DNA from: Bacteroidaceae bacterium
Lineage (GTDB): Bacteria > Bacteroidota > Bacteroidia > Bacteroidales > Bacteroidaceae
Assembly: GCA_016292045.1 (NCBI GenBank)
Contig: JAEEZX010000031.1
Span: 1 to 64,000, forward strand
Direction of reading: 5' to 3'
DNA length: 64,000 nucleotides
The notes below the pieces were generated by a model. The model was not told where the DNA came from and searched no databases. It saw nothing but the letters and a program-made list of their open reading frames with translations. The position numbers were made by a program, and so were the translations under genes. Shown here in pieces: positions 53,663-62,148 of the stretch (positions are counted from its first letter, which is position 1; the number at the start of each line of letters is the position of its first letter).

Positions 53663-56227
53663 ATGAAGCAAGATAAAGAATATTTTGTATTTATCAGTTA
53701 TTCCAGTTTGGATAATGAATGGGCGATATGGCTCAGGCATGAACTGGAGCATTACCATCTGCCAGCTTCGTTCAATGGACGCACTGACGTAAGAGACAAC
53801 CTGCGGAAGGTCTTCCGTGACAGGGATGAGCTTAGTGCCGGGCCAGAATGGGACGAGCAGGTACAAAAGGCATTGGAAGATACCAACAACCTCATTGTTA
53901 TATGTTCCCCTAATTCTGCGAAATCAGATGCAGTAAATAAAGAAATCGAAACCTTCATTGCCTTAGGTAAAGAAGACCACATCTTCCCATTCATTGTTGA
54001 GGGTGATAGGCCAGAAGATTGTTTTCCGAAAGCCCTTAGACGTTCAAAGTTAGCTGGTGACATCAAAAAAGACGGAAGCCCAAATATTGCATTTGTAAAG
54101 ATTGTCGCGGGAATGCTGAATGTGAGTTTCTCAGAGCTTTGGAATCGCTACGAGATAGAAAAGGCTGAGGAAGAGAGAAAGATTAGGGAGGAAAGAGACA
54201 AATTGCTTAGAGCGCAAAGTAGATTTATATCCAAGACTGTGTTACAATTATCTCAATCAGGTGATAATCATCTTGCCAGAAGACTGTGCTTGGAAATCGT
54301 ACCATCTTCTCAACACCCAGACTATCCATACACTCCGGATGCAGAGTCTGCTTTAAGGACTGTCATGAAGGATAACGTCTTTACCTTCTTAGGCCATCTC
54401 AAATATAAAGAAATCTTCACAGTACAGTTTAGTCCAGATGGTAAATCCGTTGTATCAGCATCAAAAGACAACACCGTAAAGATATGGGATGTTAATACTG
54501 GAAAATGTAAGCTCACAATAACTGGGAAAAGTGATTTTCATACTTCTGCAAGCTATAGCCCAGATGGAAAATATATTGCATTGGCATCACGAGATAACTT
54601 CATTCACATTGTTGACTCACTTACAGGAAATGAAGTGAAGCATCTGGATGGACAATCATTTATTTTAGAATCAATTGTGTTTAGTCCTAATGGACGGAGA
54701 TTGGCATCCGTATCAAGGGATGATATCCTCCAAGTATGGGACATTGAAAAGGGCGAAAGTATATTTACCTCAAAAAACGCCTATGCTTTCTTCAGCCCCA
54801 AATATAATTCCAATCGTTTAAGCCCAAATATATTTAGCCCTGATGGGAAATATATATTAATTCCCGGTGATAAATCATTAAATATATGGGATATAGATAA
54901 CAATATTCCACGGGTTATAAATGATGTTGGCGGTAAGATAAAAAACGTATCGTTTAGTCCTAATGGATCATATATTATGGCAGTTTCCGATAATGACACC
55001 ATATATATATGGGATACACAATCAACGAAATGCATTCATGCATACAAGGATAACGTACGAAGTCTTAAAACGGTTCTTTTTGCTCATAACGACTCTTCTC
55101 TTTATATTTGTTCTGAGAGTGACTCTGCATATGACTTATATAGTTTGGATATTGAAAGCGGGCAAAAGACGGAATATGGAAACCTTTCATTCCCAGTTCA
55201 ATCTGTATATATATCAAAAGATACATTATATGTTGCGGGATCGGTAATAGAAAAACTATTTGTAAAAGAGCTTGCTTTATCGAAGCCATCTAAGTTATTG
55301 CATGAACATTGTGATAGCGTTAATACCATAAAATACAATAATGATGGTGAAAGAATGATTGTATGTTCCTCTAACAAGTCTTGTGTTTTAGACAGCACTT
55401 CAGGAGAGTGTATTCGAAGTTTCGACGGGTCGATGGCTTTTTCTGTAGAAATAGATTCTTCTGAAACAAAAGCATTTTTTATGGGAGGAAAAAGGATTCA
55501 AATATGGGATATTCAATCTGGGCAATGCCTTCGTTCTTTTAATGAACATGACTTTCTTTTAGGTAATCCTATTGCTTTGAGTAAGAAAGGAAAAAGAATT
55601 GCAACTGGATATGGGAATAGTATTTCCATTTGGAATGTGTATTCAATAAACAAGATAAAATGTGCTAAAACACTTGTGTGTGGATATGGTGGTGCAGATT
55701 GTGCATGTTTCAGTTCTGATGGTAACATGTTAGCTGTTGCTGTTTGCACAAACAATTATATATGTATTTGGGATATAAATAAAGAAACAATAGTGCAGGA
55801 AATGAAAGGTCATACTTCAAATATTATCTCAATTACTTATAGTGGTGATGGTAAACAAATAGTTACGACATCATATGATGGTTCTATAAGAATATGGAAC
55901 GCAGAAACTGGATTTTGTAAACATATTATAAGTTGTAGTGCAAAATATGCAGAGTTTAATCATGATAATTCCAAAATCCTATCTGTTACGGAAGGAGTAA
56001 GAGCTAGTATTTGGGATGTTGAAACGGGTATGAAAATCCAAGACATCGATACTCCTGTAGACAATGCTGTTTTTTCCCCTGACGGCCAGTCTATTACTAT
56101 TACAACTGATAATACAATTCTTATATACCCATTCATACCATATAGCAAGTTAATAGAACAAGCTTATGCAAGATACAAAGACTTCCTCTTAACTCCCGAA
56201 GAACGAAAGAAGTATTACTTAGACTAA
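53663..56227 (+). CDS. TIR-WD40 repeat protein (paralogue of the gene at 48435)
   Basis: The start at 53663 (MKQDKEYFVFISYSS) aligns with its paralogue's MEQNKEYYAFISYSH; an upstream in-frame start is rejected for that reason. It gives 854 residues. The TIR domain has Glu94 in SDAVNKEI. The linker FISKTVLQLSQSGDNHLARR matches the array linker. About twelve WD40 blades follow (VKIWDVN, LQVWDIE, LNIWDID, IYIWDTQ, IQIWDIQ, ICIWDIN, IRIWNAE). The tail is LTPEERKKYYLD. The N-terminal ~60 residues are much closer to the first paralogue than the propellers are, suggesting the propeller evolves faster. After its stop begins a truncated TIR start. Confidence 0.88.
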   Translation: MKQDKEYFVFISYSSLDNEWAIWLRHELEHYHLPASFNGRTDVRDNLRKVFRDRDELSAGPEWDEQVQKALEDTNNLIVICSPNSAKSDAVNKEIETFIALGKEDHIFPFIVEGDRPEDCFPKALRRSKLAGDIKKDGSPNIAFVKIVAGMLNVSFSELWNRYEIEKAEEERKIREERDKLLRAQSRFISKTVLQLSQSGDNHLARRLCLEIVPSSQHPDYPYTPDAESALRTVMKDNVFTFLGHLKYKEIFTVQFSPDGKSVVSASKDNTVKIWDVNTGKCKLTITGKSDFHTSASYSPDGKYIALASRDNFIHIVDSLTGNEVKHLDGQSFILESIVFSPNGRRLASVSRDDILQVWDIEKGESIFTSKNAYAFFSPKYNSNRLSPNIFSPDGKYILIPGDKSLNIWDIDNNIPRVINDVGGKIKNVSFSPNGSYIMAVSDNDTIYIWDTQSTKCIHAYKDNVRSLKTVLFAHNDSSLYICSESDSAYDLYSLDIESGQKTEYGNLSFPVQSVYISKDTLYVAGSVIEKLFVKELALSKPSKLLHEHCDSVNTIKYNNDGERMIVCSSNKSCVLDSTSGECIRSFDGSMAFSVEIDSSETKAFFMGGKRIQIWDIQSGQCLRSFNEHDFLLGNPIALSKKGKRIATGYGNSISIWNVYSINKIKCAKTLVCGYGGADCACFSSDGNMLAVAVCTNNYICIWDINKETIVQEMKGHTSNIISITYSGDGKQIVTTSYDGSIRIWNAETGFCKHIISCSAKYAEFNHDNSKILSVTEGVRASIWDVETGMKIQDIDTPVDNAVFSPDGQSITITTDNTILIYPFIPYSKLIEQAYARYKDFLLTPEERKKYYLD

Positions 56228-56238
56228 TATATAGGATT

Positions 56239-56328
56239 ATGGCAGAAGGTAAGACGTTCAAAAATTTTGCTTTTATCAGTTATAGTAATTGCTTAAATTA
56301 TTTAACACAATACACATGGAAACATTAG
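56239..56328 (+). pseudogene. Truncated N-terminus of a TIR gene
   Basis: ATG at 56239 encodes MAEGKTFKNFAFISYS and then runs out of homology and stops after 29 codons. The first ~50 bases differ at only about two or three positions from the start of the TIR-WD40 gene at 62149 (MEEGKTFKNFAFISYS). It is therefore the leftover 5' end of a lost TIR gene or a duplicated junction. It overlaps the start of the next gene at 56316. Confidence 0.8.
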
Positions 56329-57842
56329 AACTTAAATCTCAACTGATTCAGGAAGTAGAAAGAATAGCAGAGAATGAGTCCTATTTGCAAAAGGCCTTAG
56401 ATTATATTCAAGAACTGGGAAAACGTGATAACACCATAGGAAAGAAGGGAGGTATGGTAGGTGAACAAATACGGGATAACCTATCACTTATTGTACCAGT
56501 GGTGTGTGATGATATGTATGAGTATGTGGCTCCAGATGGCGTTGTGAAGTCAATCAATGAATACATCTGTGATGTTTTGTGTAAAAATGATGACGAATCT
56601 CGAAAGGAAATTCTTTCAAACAGTTATTATGGAATAACATTGTATGAGCGAGAGCAAGACGATGATGTAAGCCATCGTCTTCATTCAAACATAAAACAGG
56701 CTGTAGAGAAAGGGGAAATCAAGCTGAAGAAACAGGTGGAAGACTTCCTTATTAAGGGTAATTTTTCATTGATTATTACTACATTCGGCTTTGATGTTAT
56801 AGAAAAAATTTTCCCGGAGAATAATAGATATTCAGAATGGTATTGCCCGCATGAGAGAAACGATCTTCCCCTAAAGGCTCAGGGTGGCACCCACACAATT
56901 TACCATATCTTTGGTGGAAATTCCGAAAGTTCATGGGTATATAATGAGCCAACTTTACTAAGATTTGTTCATTCTTTGCATGATAGCGATTATAGGGCAA
57001 AAAATCTGTCTCGCTATCTTTGTCCTGGAGATGCGTCTTTGAAACGTTTATTGGTATTGGGATCTACTCTTCCTGATTGGATATTCCGTTTCTTTGTATA
57101 TCCAATGTATGAAGAACAGTTGCAGAACACGGTAGGTTATTGGTTATCTCTTAATGATGTGGAAAAGGGATTGGGACTGTTTTTACAACGGAACAGGTAT
57201 TCCGGACAAACAAATCTCAGGAATGACAGTCTTATTGAAAAGATTATTAAAGAAGCCACGCCAGATATTAGTTCTACAGATTTGCATCAACATAAATCCT
57301 ATAAAATATTTGTTTCGTACAAACGGGAGCCAGAGGATACTATCGAATCAAGGAAAACATCCAAAATCCTTATGCGGGTTATAAATATGCTGCGAAAGCA
57401 AGGTTACATATGGTATGACTTAGAACAGGTTTCTGATGGTGGTAACCCTTATTGGGCAAACATTAAACGTGCAATTCAGGAATGTGACTATTTTGTGCCA
57501 TTAGTAACGAAACGATATATGGATGCATATGAGGATGCCGATGATATCGAATCATATGCAGCGAATCCGATTAGCGATGCCTCAAACAATGATGCTAATG
57601 ATGATAATAATGTAACTTCATTATCTCCTGTTGTGAGAGAAGCTTATTATGCTTTGGCGTATAAAAAGAAGTGTGTGCCTATAATTATTGATGACGGAAA
57701 TCTTTCTGCTGGCGAGGTGGAAGGTATTGCAAAGGAACGTAAGGACAATCTAAACCTACCTGCAAGTATATTTGTAGAGCGAACCCTTCTTGTGCATGAC
57801 GATAAAGAACCAAGTTTCTTTGAATTGGATAAAAATGAGTAG
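56316..57842 (+). CDS. SIR2-like-TIR fusion protein
   Basis: The start at 56316 (METLELKSQLIQEVER) gives 508 residues. The N-terminal ~310 residues follow the layout of SIR2-like defence domains: FSLIITTFGFDVIEKIF as the Asn/Asp-containing strand, THTIYHIFGG like the conserved IYHLHG, and LLVLGSTLPDWIFRFF like the SIR2 GxSxxDxxxR end. The usual NAD-loop GAGxS is not visible; the corresponding stretch reads LIVPVVCDDM, so NAD hydrolysis by this domain is doubtful. A TIR domain starts near residue 326 (YKIFVSYKREPED), with an acidic insertion around 410-430 and a glutamate in VVREAYYAL. The next gene starts 2 bp later. Confidence 0.75.
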   Translation: METLELKSQLIQEVERIAENESYLQKALDYIQELGKRDNTIGKKGGMVGEQIRDNLSLIVPVVCDDMYEYVAPDGVVKSINEYICDVLCKNDDESRKEILSNSYYGITLYEREQDDDVSHRLHSNIKQAVEKGEIKLKKQVEDFLIKGNFSLIITTFGFDVIEKIFPENNRYSEWYCPHERNDLPLKAQGGTHTIYHIFGGNSESSWVYNEPTLLRFVHSLHDSDYRAKNLSRYLCPGDASLKRLLVLGSTLPDWIFRFFVYPMYEEQLQNTVGYWLSLNDVEKGLGLFLQRNRYSGQTNLRNDSLIEKIIKEATPDISSTDLHQHKSYKIFVSYKREPEDTIESRKTSKILMRVINMLRKQGYIWYDLEQVSDGGNPYWANIKRAIQECDYFVPLVTKRYMDAYEDADDIESYAANPISDASNNDANDDNNVTSLSPVVREAYYALAYKKKCVPIIIDDGNLSAGEVEGIAKERKDNLNLPASIFVERTLLVHDDKEPSFFELDKNE

Positions 57843-57844
57843 TT

Positions 57845-60800
57845 ATGAATAATCAAATTAGATTTAAGGGTCCCGCTTACTACGAAGAGACGGATGCCGA
57901 TATATTTTATGGAAGAGATGACGAGACTCAGGATTTGTTTCGCCTCGTCATGCATAGTGACTTTAGTGTTTGTTACGCAGAATCAGGAGAAGGTAAATCA
58001 TCATTGATTAATGCGGGATTATTACCTGTAATGCGTAAAAATGGGTTACTTCCTATTCGTATTTCTTTCAACGATTACGAGATGAATGGTGAGAGTGGGG
58101 ACAATGCCGCTTGTAACTTTGATAAAATAGTCTTAGACAAGATAGATAACGAGATTGCAGAGCAGAATAAGAAAGATAAGAATAACCATATTGAGTTTTT
58201 TAAGATAATGCTATCTGCAAATCAAGAGGATTTGGATAAAAAAGCATGGTGGCGTCTGCGTTTCATGGAGATAAGGAGGAATCATTATGAATGTCTCACC
58301 CCCGTTATTATCATTGATCAATTTGAAGAATTCTTTACTAGGGCACGGAGTATTAATTGGATTGACGATTTCTTTGGGTGGTTAGAGGAATTGTACAATA
58401 ATGTATCTCATACTCCGGGTATGGAAGGAGTTTCTGCACCCAAGAGATTTAAGGTTTTATTATCACTTAGAAGCGATTATGTCAGTGAGCTTGATTATTG
58501 GGGTATGACGAAACATTTTATCCCTTCGCTCAAGAACAACAGATATTGCCTCAAGGCTCTCACAAAAAAAGCAGCACGGGAAATTGCTCAACAATTGTCA
58601 GGGCTTTCTGATGAATCTTATGAAAAAATTATAAAATCTGCAAAATCTAGCCAAATAGGAGATTGGGATAGTATAAAAGATGGGCTCCCTTGTGTTTCTG
58701 CATTAGCACTCTCGCTCATTCTTACGGGACTTTCAGAGGATGATAGCCTCTCTAAAGAAAAATTTCTAAAATCTGGGAATAACGTTGTCACGGAATATTC
58801 CGATGGTGAACGAACTATTCGTAAGATATTGGAAATGTTTTGCGAAAAAGTATGGAAAGAATGCAATATCTCGGCAGGACATCGATATATTATCGAACGT
58901 GCATTGATAAATGAACAAGGTCATAGACAACCTGTAAGGGTAGAAGATGAATCGCTACACAAAATCCGTTTCTCAGAACTTTATCTTAAAAAACTTACAC
59001 AGACACGATTGCTCCGAGAAAACAATGGCTACATTGAACTCGCTCATGATAGCTTATGCGAGATGATTTCCAATGACGTAAACGAATATGAGGCCCAACA
59101 GAAGTTTGAGAGAGAACGGAGGGAATATAGAAAGCGTTTTGTACAAGTTGTGTGTGCCTTGCTTTTTATAGCGGCAGTGGTAGGCTGTGCGATATGGCTC
59201 TGGAGAAGACATGTCATGGTAAATAATTTAAGACGGACAGAGTCCAGATACTATTCCGCTCAAGCACAATTGCTGATAAATCAAGGAGATGTCCGTTTGG
59301 CTCAATTGTTGCTGTTAGAGGCTCTCCCCATAGATATCTCACATCCTAATCGACCGCTTGTTGGGGAAGCAGAACTACAGTTGCGAATAGCAAACAATCA
59401 AGATTGTTATCGAATAAATGCAAATAGCGGAAACCGTTATGCGTATTTTTGTCCTGATGGAAAATGTGTTATTACCGGATCATATGATGGTACAGTTAAG
59501 ATTTGGGATGTGCAGACTGCAAAATGTCTTAAAACAATATATGGAAAAGATGTATTTAATGCCAGATATAGTCCAGATCATAATTATATCTTAACAATCT
59601 GTGGATGGGCAGGATGGAGTTGTGATGACCCGGAGGAATTTCGCGACATTCAAATATGGGATGCCCATAGTGGAGAATTGGTGAAGACGCTGAAGGGACA
59701 TAAACAGGCGGTCTACGATGCTCTATTTAGTCCTAGTGGTCAACAGATTATTTCCACATCATGGGATGGTACAATACGTATATGGGATGTGAGTACGGGA
59801 AAATGTGTTAGGGTTATAGGAGATGAATATAATCCTTTAACAGAACGACATTTCGGGGTAAGCCTATGTGTAGGTGTTAGTCCGGACGGGAAAAAACTAC
59901 TCTCAACTTATAATCATAATGAGATAGAAATCTGGGATGTAGAGAATGGCATTTGTGAGGATACTCTAAAGGGTCATATGAATACCATTACTAAAATTAA
60001 TTATAGCAACGATGGCAGATATATTGTTTCATCAAGTCTTGATGGAACGGCGAAACTTTGGAATGTTCAAACAAAAGAATGTATAATGGATATTTCGTTC
60101 CATACGAATAGTGTATCGGATATATCTTTTAGTCATGATGACAAATATATTGTATCAGCATCTTCAGATAGTTTAATACAGATATGGAATGTGAAAGACG
60201 GGACGTGTGAACGTAAGAAGAAAATGCAAAGCGTTGTTTATGCCGCGTCTTTCAATGCGATGGACGATAAGATTGTTATATCGGTTAACGACAGAACAAC
60301 ATGGATTTGGGAATGGAATAGGAATAGATGTGATAGATTGGTTGATGACAAAGATATATATATATATGAGAATAACATAGATGTCCTTCCCAATCAGAAT
60401 CAAGTAGCATTAAATAGTCAAACGGGCTTATCCATTTTCAATATTGATACTCCTCAAGAGAGATATTATTTGCCAGAAGCGCGTTACATCAGTTCTGTGA
60501 TGTTTAGTCCTGATGGCGGTTATATTATGGTCATTAGAAATGGCTTTACGCATAGTCAGGCAAGAGTTTGGGATTTAAATAAAAAGATGATTGTATCAGA
60601 GTTTTCTAGTCCAAAACCATTTATATGTTGTCGATGGTCAGAGGATGGGAAAAAGATAATTTCTGTTACAGACAGCATCATAAACATTAGGCTTGCAAAT
60701 ACAGCAGAGGTCGTAAGCGATATCATTTTTAATAAAAATGTACGTTTATATAATAAATTTGAAATTAGTCACGACTTAAGTAAATTTGCAATTATCAGTA

Positions 60801-61303
60801 ATGATAGTCTACAGGTCTTTGATTTAGGAACAGGGCATAGACTGTATTCCGTATCTGGAAAACACTATGGAGACATCGTCACGAAACTATGTTTTAGCCC
60901 AAATGACGAGTATTTGATTTCTGCTTCTGGAAAAGGATCAATAAATGTATGGAGATGTGCTGATGGCATACATTTAAGACATTTCGATGGCTCTGGTAAT
61001 ATGATAAAGGATTTGTCTTTTGACAATGATAATGAGTTCTTCGTTTCCACGGATAATAAGGGAAATGTTGATGTTTGGAAGATAGATGGTGATGTTAGTT
61101 ATAGCCACTTCCAAAGTCACGACGAGAATCTCATTTTATCACGTTTTGCTCCAAATGGTCGCCAGATATTGAGTATTTCTGCCAATGGGGGTCTTTACAG
61201 ATGGGATTTCCCGCCACTTCAAGAACTTATTGATAAGACTCGTAAACTCCTTGAAAATCGTCAATTAACTCCAGAAGAACTAAAAAAGTACTATTTAGAG
61301 TAA
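57845..61303 (+). CDS. STAND NTPase-transmembrane-WD40 protein
   Basis: The 1152-residue protein opens with FKGPAYYEETDADIFYGRD, typical of nSTAND1 proteins. Walker A is AESGEGKSSL (45-54), Walker B is VIIIDQFEEFF (about 153-163), and a winged-helix part ends with YIELAHDSLCE. A transmembrane helix near 431-453 (VVCALLFIAAVVGCAIWLW) is followed by the array linker. About eleven or more WD40 blades follow (VKIWDVQ, IQIWDAH, IRIWDVS, AKLWNVQ). The tail is LTPEELKKYYLE. STAND proteins are ATP-driven sensors that oligomerise on ligand binding; here the effector could be the coupled SIR2-like-TIR protein encoded 2 bp upstream. Confidence 0.88.
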   Translation: MNNQIRFKGPAYYEETDADIFYGRDDETQDLFRLVMHSDFSVCYAESGEGKSSLINAGLLPVMRKNGLLPIRISFNDYEMNGESGDNAACNFDKIVLDKIDNEIAEQNKKDKNNHIEFFKIMLSANQEDLDKKAWWRLRFMEIRRNHYECLTPVIIIDQFEEFFTRARSINWIDDFFGWLEELYNNVSHTPGMEGVSAPKRFKVLLSLRSDYVSELDYWGMTKHFIPSLKNNRYCLKALTKKAAREIAQQLSGLSDESYEKIIKSAKSSQIGDWDSIKDGLPCVSALALSLILTGLSEDDSLSKEKFLKSGNNVVTEYSDGERTIRKILEMFCEKVWKECNISAGHRYIIERALINEQGHRQPVRVEDESLHKIRFSELYLKKLTQTRLLRENNGYIELAHDSLCEMISNDVNEYEAQQKFERERREYRKRFVQVVCALLFIAAVVGCAIWLWRRHVMVNNLRRTESRYYSAQAQLLINQGDVRLAQLLLLEALPIDISHPNRPLVGEAELQLRIANNQDCYRINANSGNRYAYFCPDGKCVITGSYDGTVKIWDVQTAKCLKTIYGKDVFNARYSPDHNYILTICGWAGWSCDDPEEFRDIQIWDAHSGELVKTLKGHKQAVYDALFSPSGQQIISTSWDGTIRIWDVSTGKCVRVIGDEYNPLTERHFGVSLCVGVSPDGKKLLSTYNHNEIEIWDVENGICEDTLKGHMNTITKINYSNDGRYIVSSSLDGTAKLWNVQTKECIMDISFHTNSVSDISFSHDDKYIVSASSDSLIQIWNVKDGTCERKKKMQSVVYAASFNAMDDKIVISVNDRTTWIWEWNRNRCDRLVDDKDIYIYENNIDVLPNQNQVALNSQTGLSIFNIDTPQERYYLPEARYISSVMFSPDGGYIMVIRNGFTHSQARVWDLNKKMIVSEFSSPKPFICCRWSEDGKKIISVTDSIINIRLANTAEVVSDIIFNKNVRLYNKFEISHDLSKFAIISNDSLQVFDLGTGHRLYSVSGKHYGDIVTKLCFSPNDEYLISASGKGSINVWRCADGIHLRHFDGSGNMIKDLSFDNDNEFFVSTDNKGNVDVWKIDGDVSYSHFQSHDENLILSRFAPNGRQILSISANGGLYRWDFPPLQELIDKTRKLLENRQLTPEELKKYYLE

Positions 61304-61314
61304 TATGTAAGATT

Positions 61315-62067
61315 ATGGCAAATAATAGTAACGGGTATTTCTTCCTCTCGCACTCTTCGAAGGATTTAGAGAAAGTCAGGAAGATTCGAAATTTAATAGA
61401 AAACGAGAATGGGAATCCGATATTGTTCTATCTGAAGTGCTTAGATGGAGACAACCCGTCTGGGAAAGACAAAGAGCAACTGAAGGGGCTTATCTCCAGA
61501 GAAATATTGGCACGAAAGAAGTTCATCTTGTGCAAAAGCAAGTACACTGAGCCACCTCATTCCTCCGAATGGATAGAATGGGAGAAGGCTGAGGTGAAGG
61601 AACTACAGAAGAATAATAATGAAATCCAGGTACATGAAGTAGATATAGAAGACAATGATAATTATTTGCTCAATGTTAGAAACATTGTTAGAAAACAGAG
61701 AAAGATATTATTAGTTGCACCGTATGAACTTCGTGATAAAAGTAGATTGGTTGAGCGTTTTTTAATACAACGCAAATTGCAAGTTGAATCCATAGTTGAA
61801 GAAGGAGACTTCCATACGGATTTACATCATAAGATGGGGATGGCCGCAAAAGAATATATCAAAGGATTAATACAGGAAACAACCTCTCATTCTGGGATAA
61901 TAGTTTTATTAAACTCAAGAGAAATAAAATCATCTACGATATTACAGATGGCTTATACGTTTGGGCTGAGATACAATTGTTCCATTAAAAGTTGTGATAT
62001 AAGTGATTTTGACGAAAACTTGCTAAGGAAGATTTATACGGATATAATTGAATTGATTAATTCATGA
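61315..62067 (+). CDS. TIR-like protein with a second alpha/beta half
   Basis: The 250-residue protein begins GYFFLSHSSKDLEKV, a TIR first strand, with a later glutamate in SEWIEWEKAEV. From about residue 125 a second alpha/beta segment starts (RKILLVAPYELRDKSRL, GIIVLLNSREIKSS) that may be a degenerate second TIR- or SEFIR-like domain. No repeats and no membrane helix. It follows the STAND gene by 11 bp. Its end abuts a foreign C-terminal fragment, so the original downstream gene has been lost. Confidence 0.7.
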   Translation: MANNSNGYFFLSHSSKDLEKVRKIRNLIENENGNPILFYLKCLDGDNPSGKDKEQLKGLISREILARKKFILCKSKYTEPPHSSEWIEWEKAEVKELQKNNNEIQVHEVDIEDNDNYLLNVRNIVRKQRKILLVAPYELRDKSRLVERFLIQRKLQVESIVEEGDFHTDLHHKMGMAAKEYIKGLIQETTSHSGIIVLLNSREIKSSTILQMAYTFGLRYNCSIKSCDISDFDENLLRKIYTDIIELINS

Positions 62068-62146
62068 TGTCCCCTGCCGTGTTTTTACGGATGCAGAGAC
62101 ATTAAGAAAAGAAGTGGCAGAGGTGTTGATAAATAAAATGATATAA
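62066..62146 (+). pseudogene. C-terminal remnant of a lost gene
   Basis: In the spacer, the frame beginning at GAT (62066) reads a coherent peptide, DVPCRVFTDAETLRKEVAEV and a few more residues, to a TAA, without any start codon. This looks like the tail of a deleted protein. The parent family is not identified. Confidence 0.5.
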
Positions 62147-62148
62147 TT

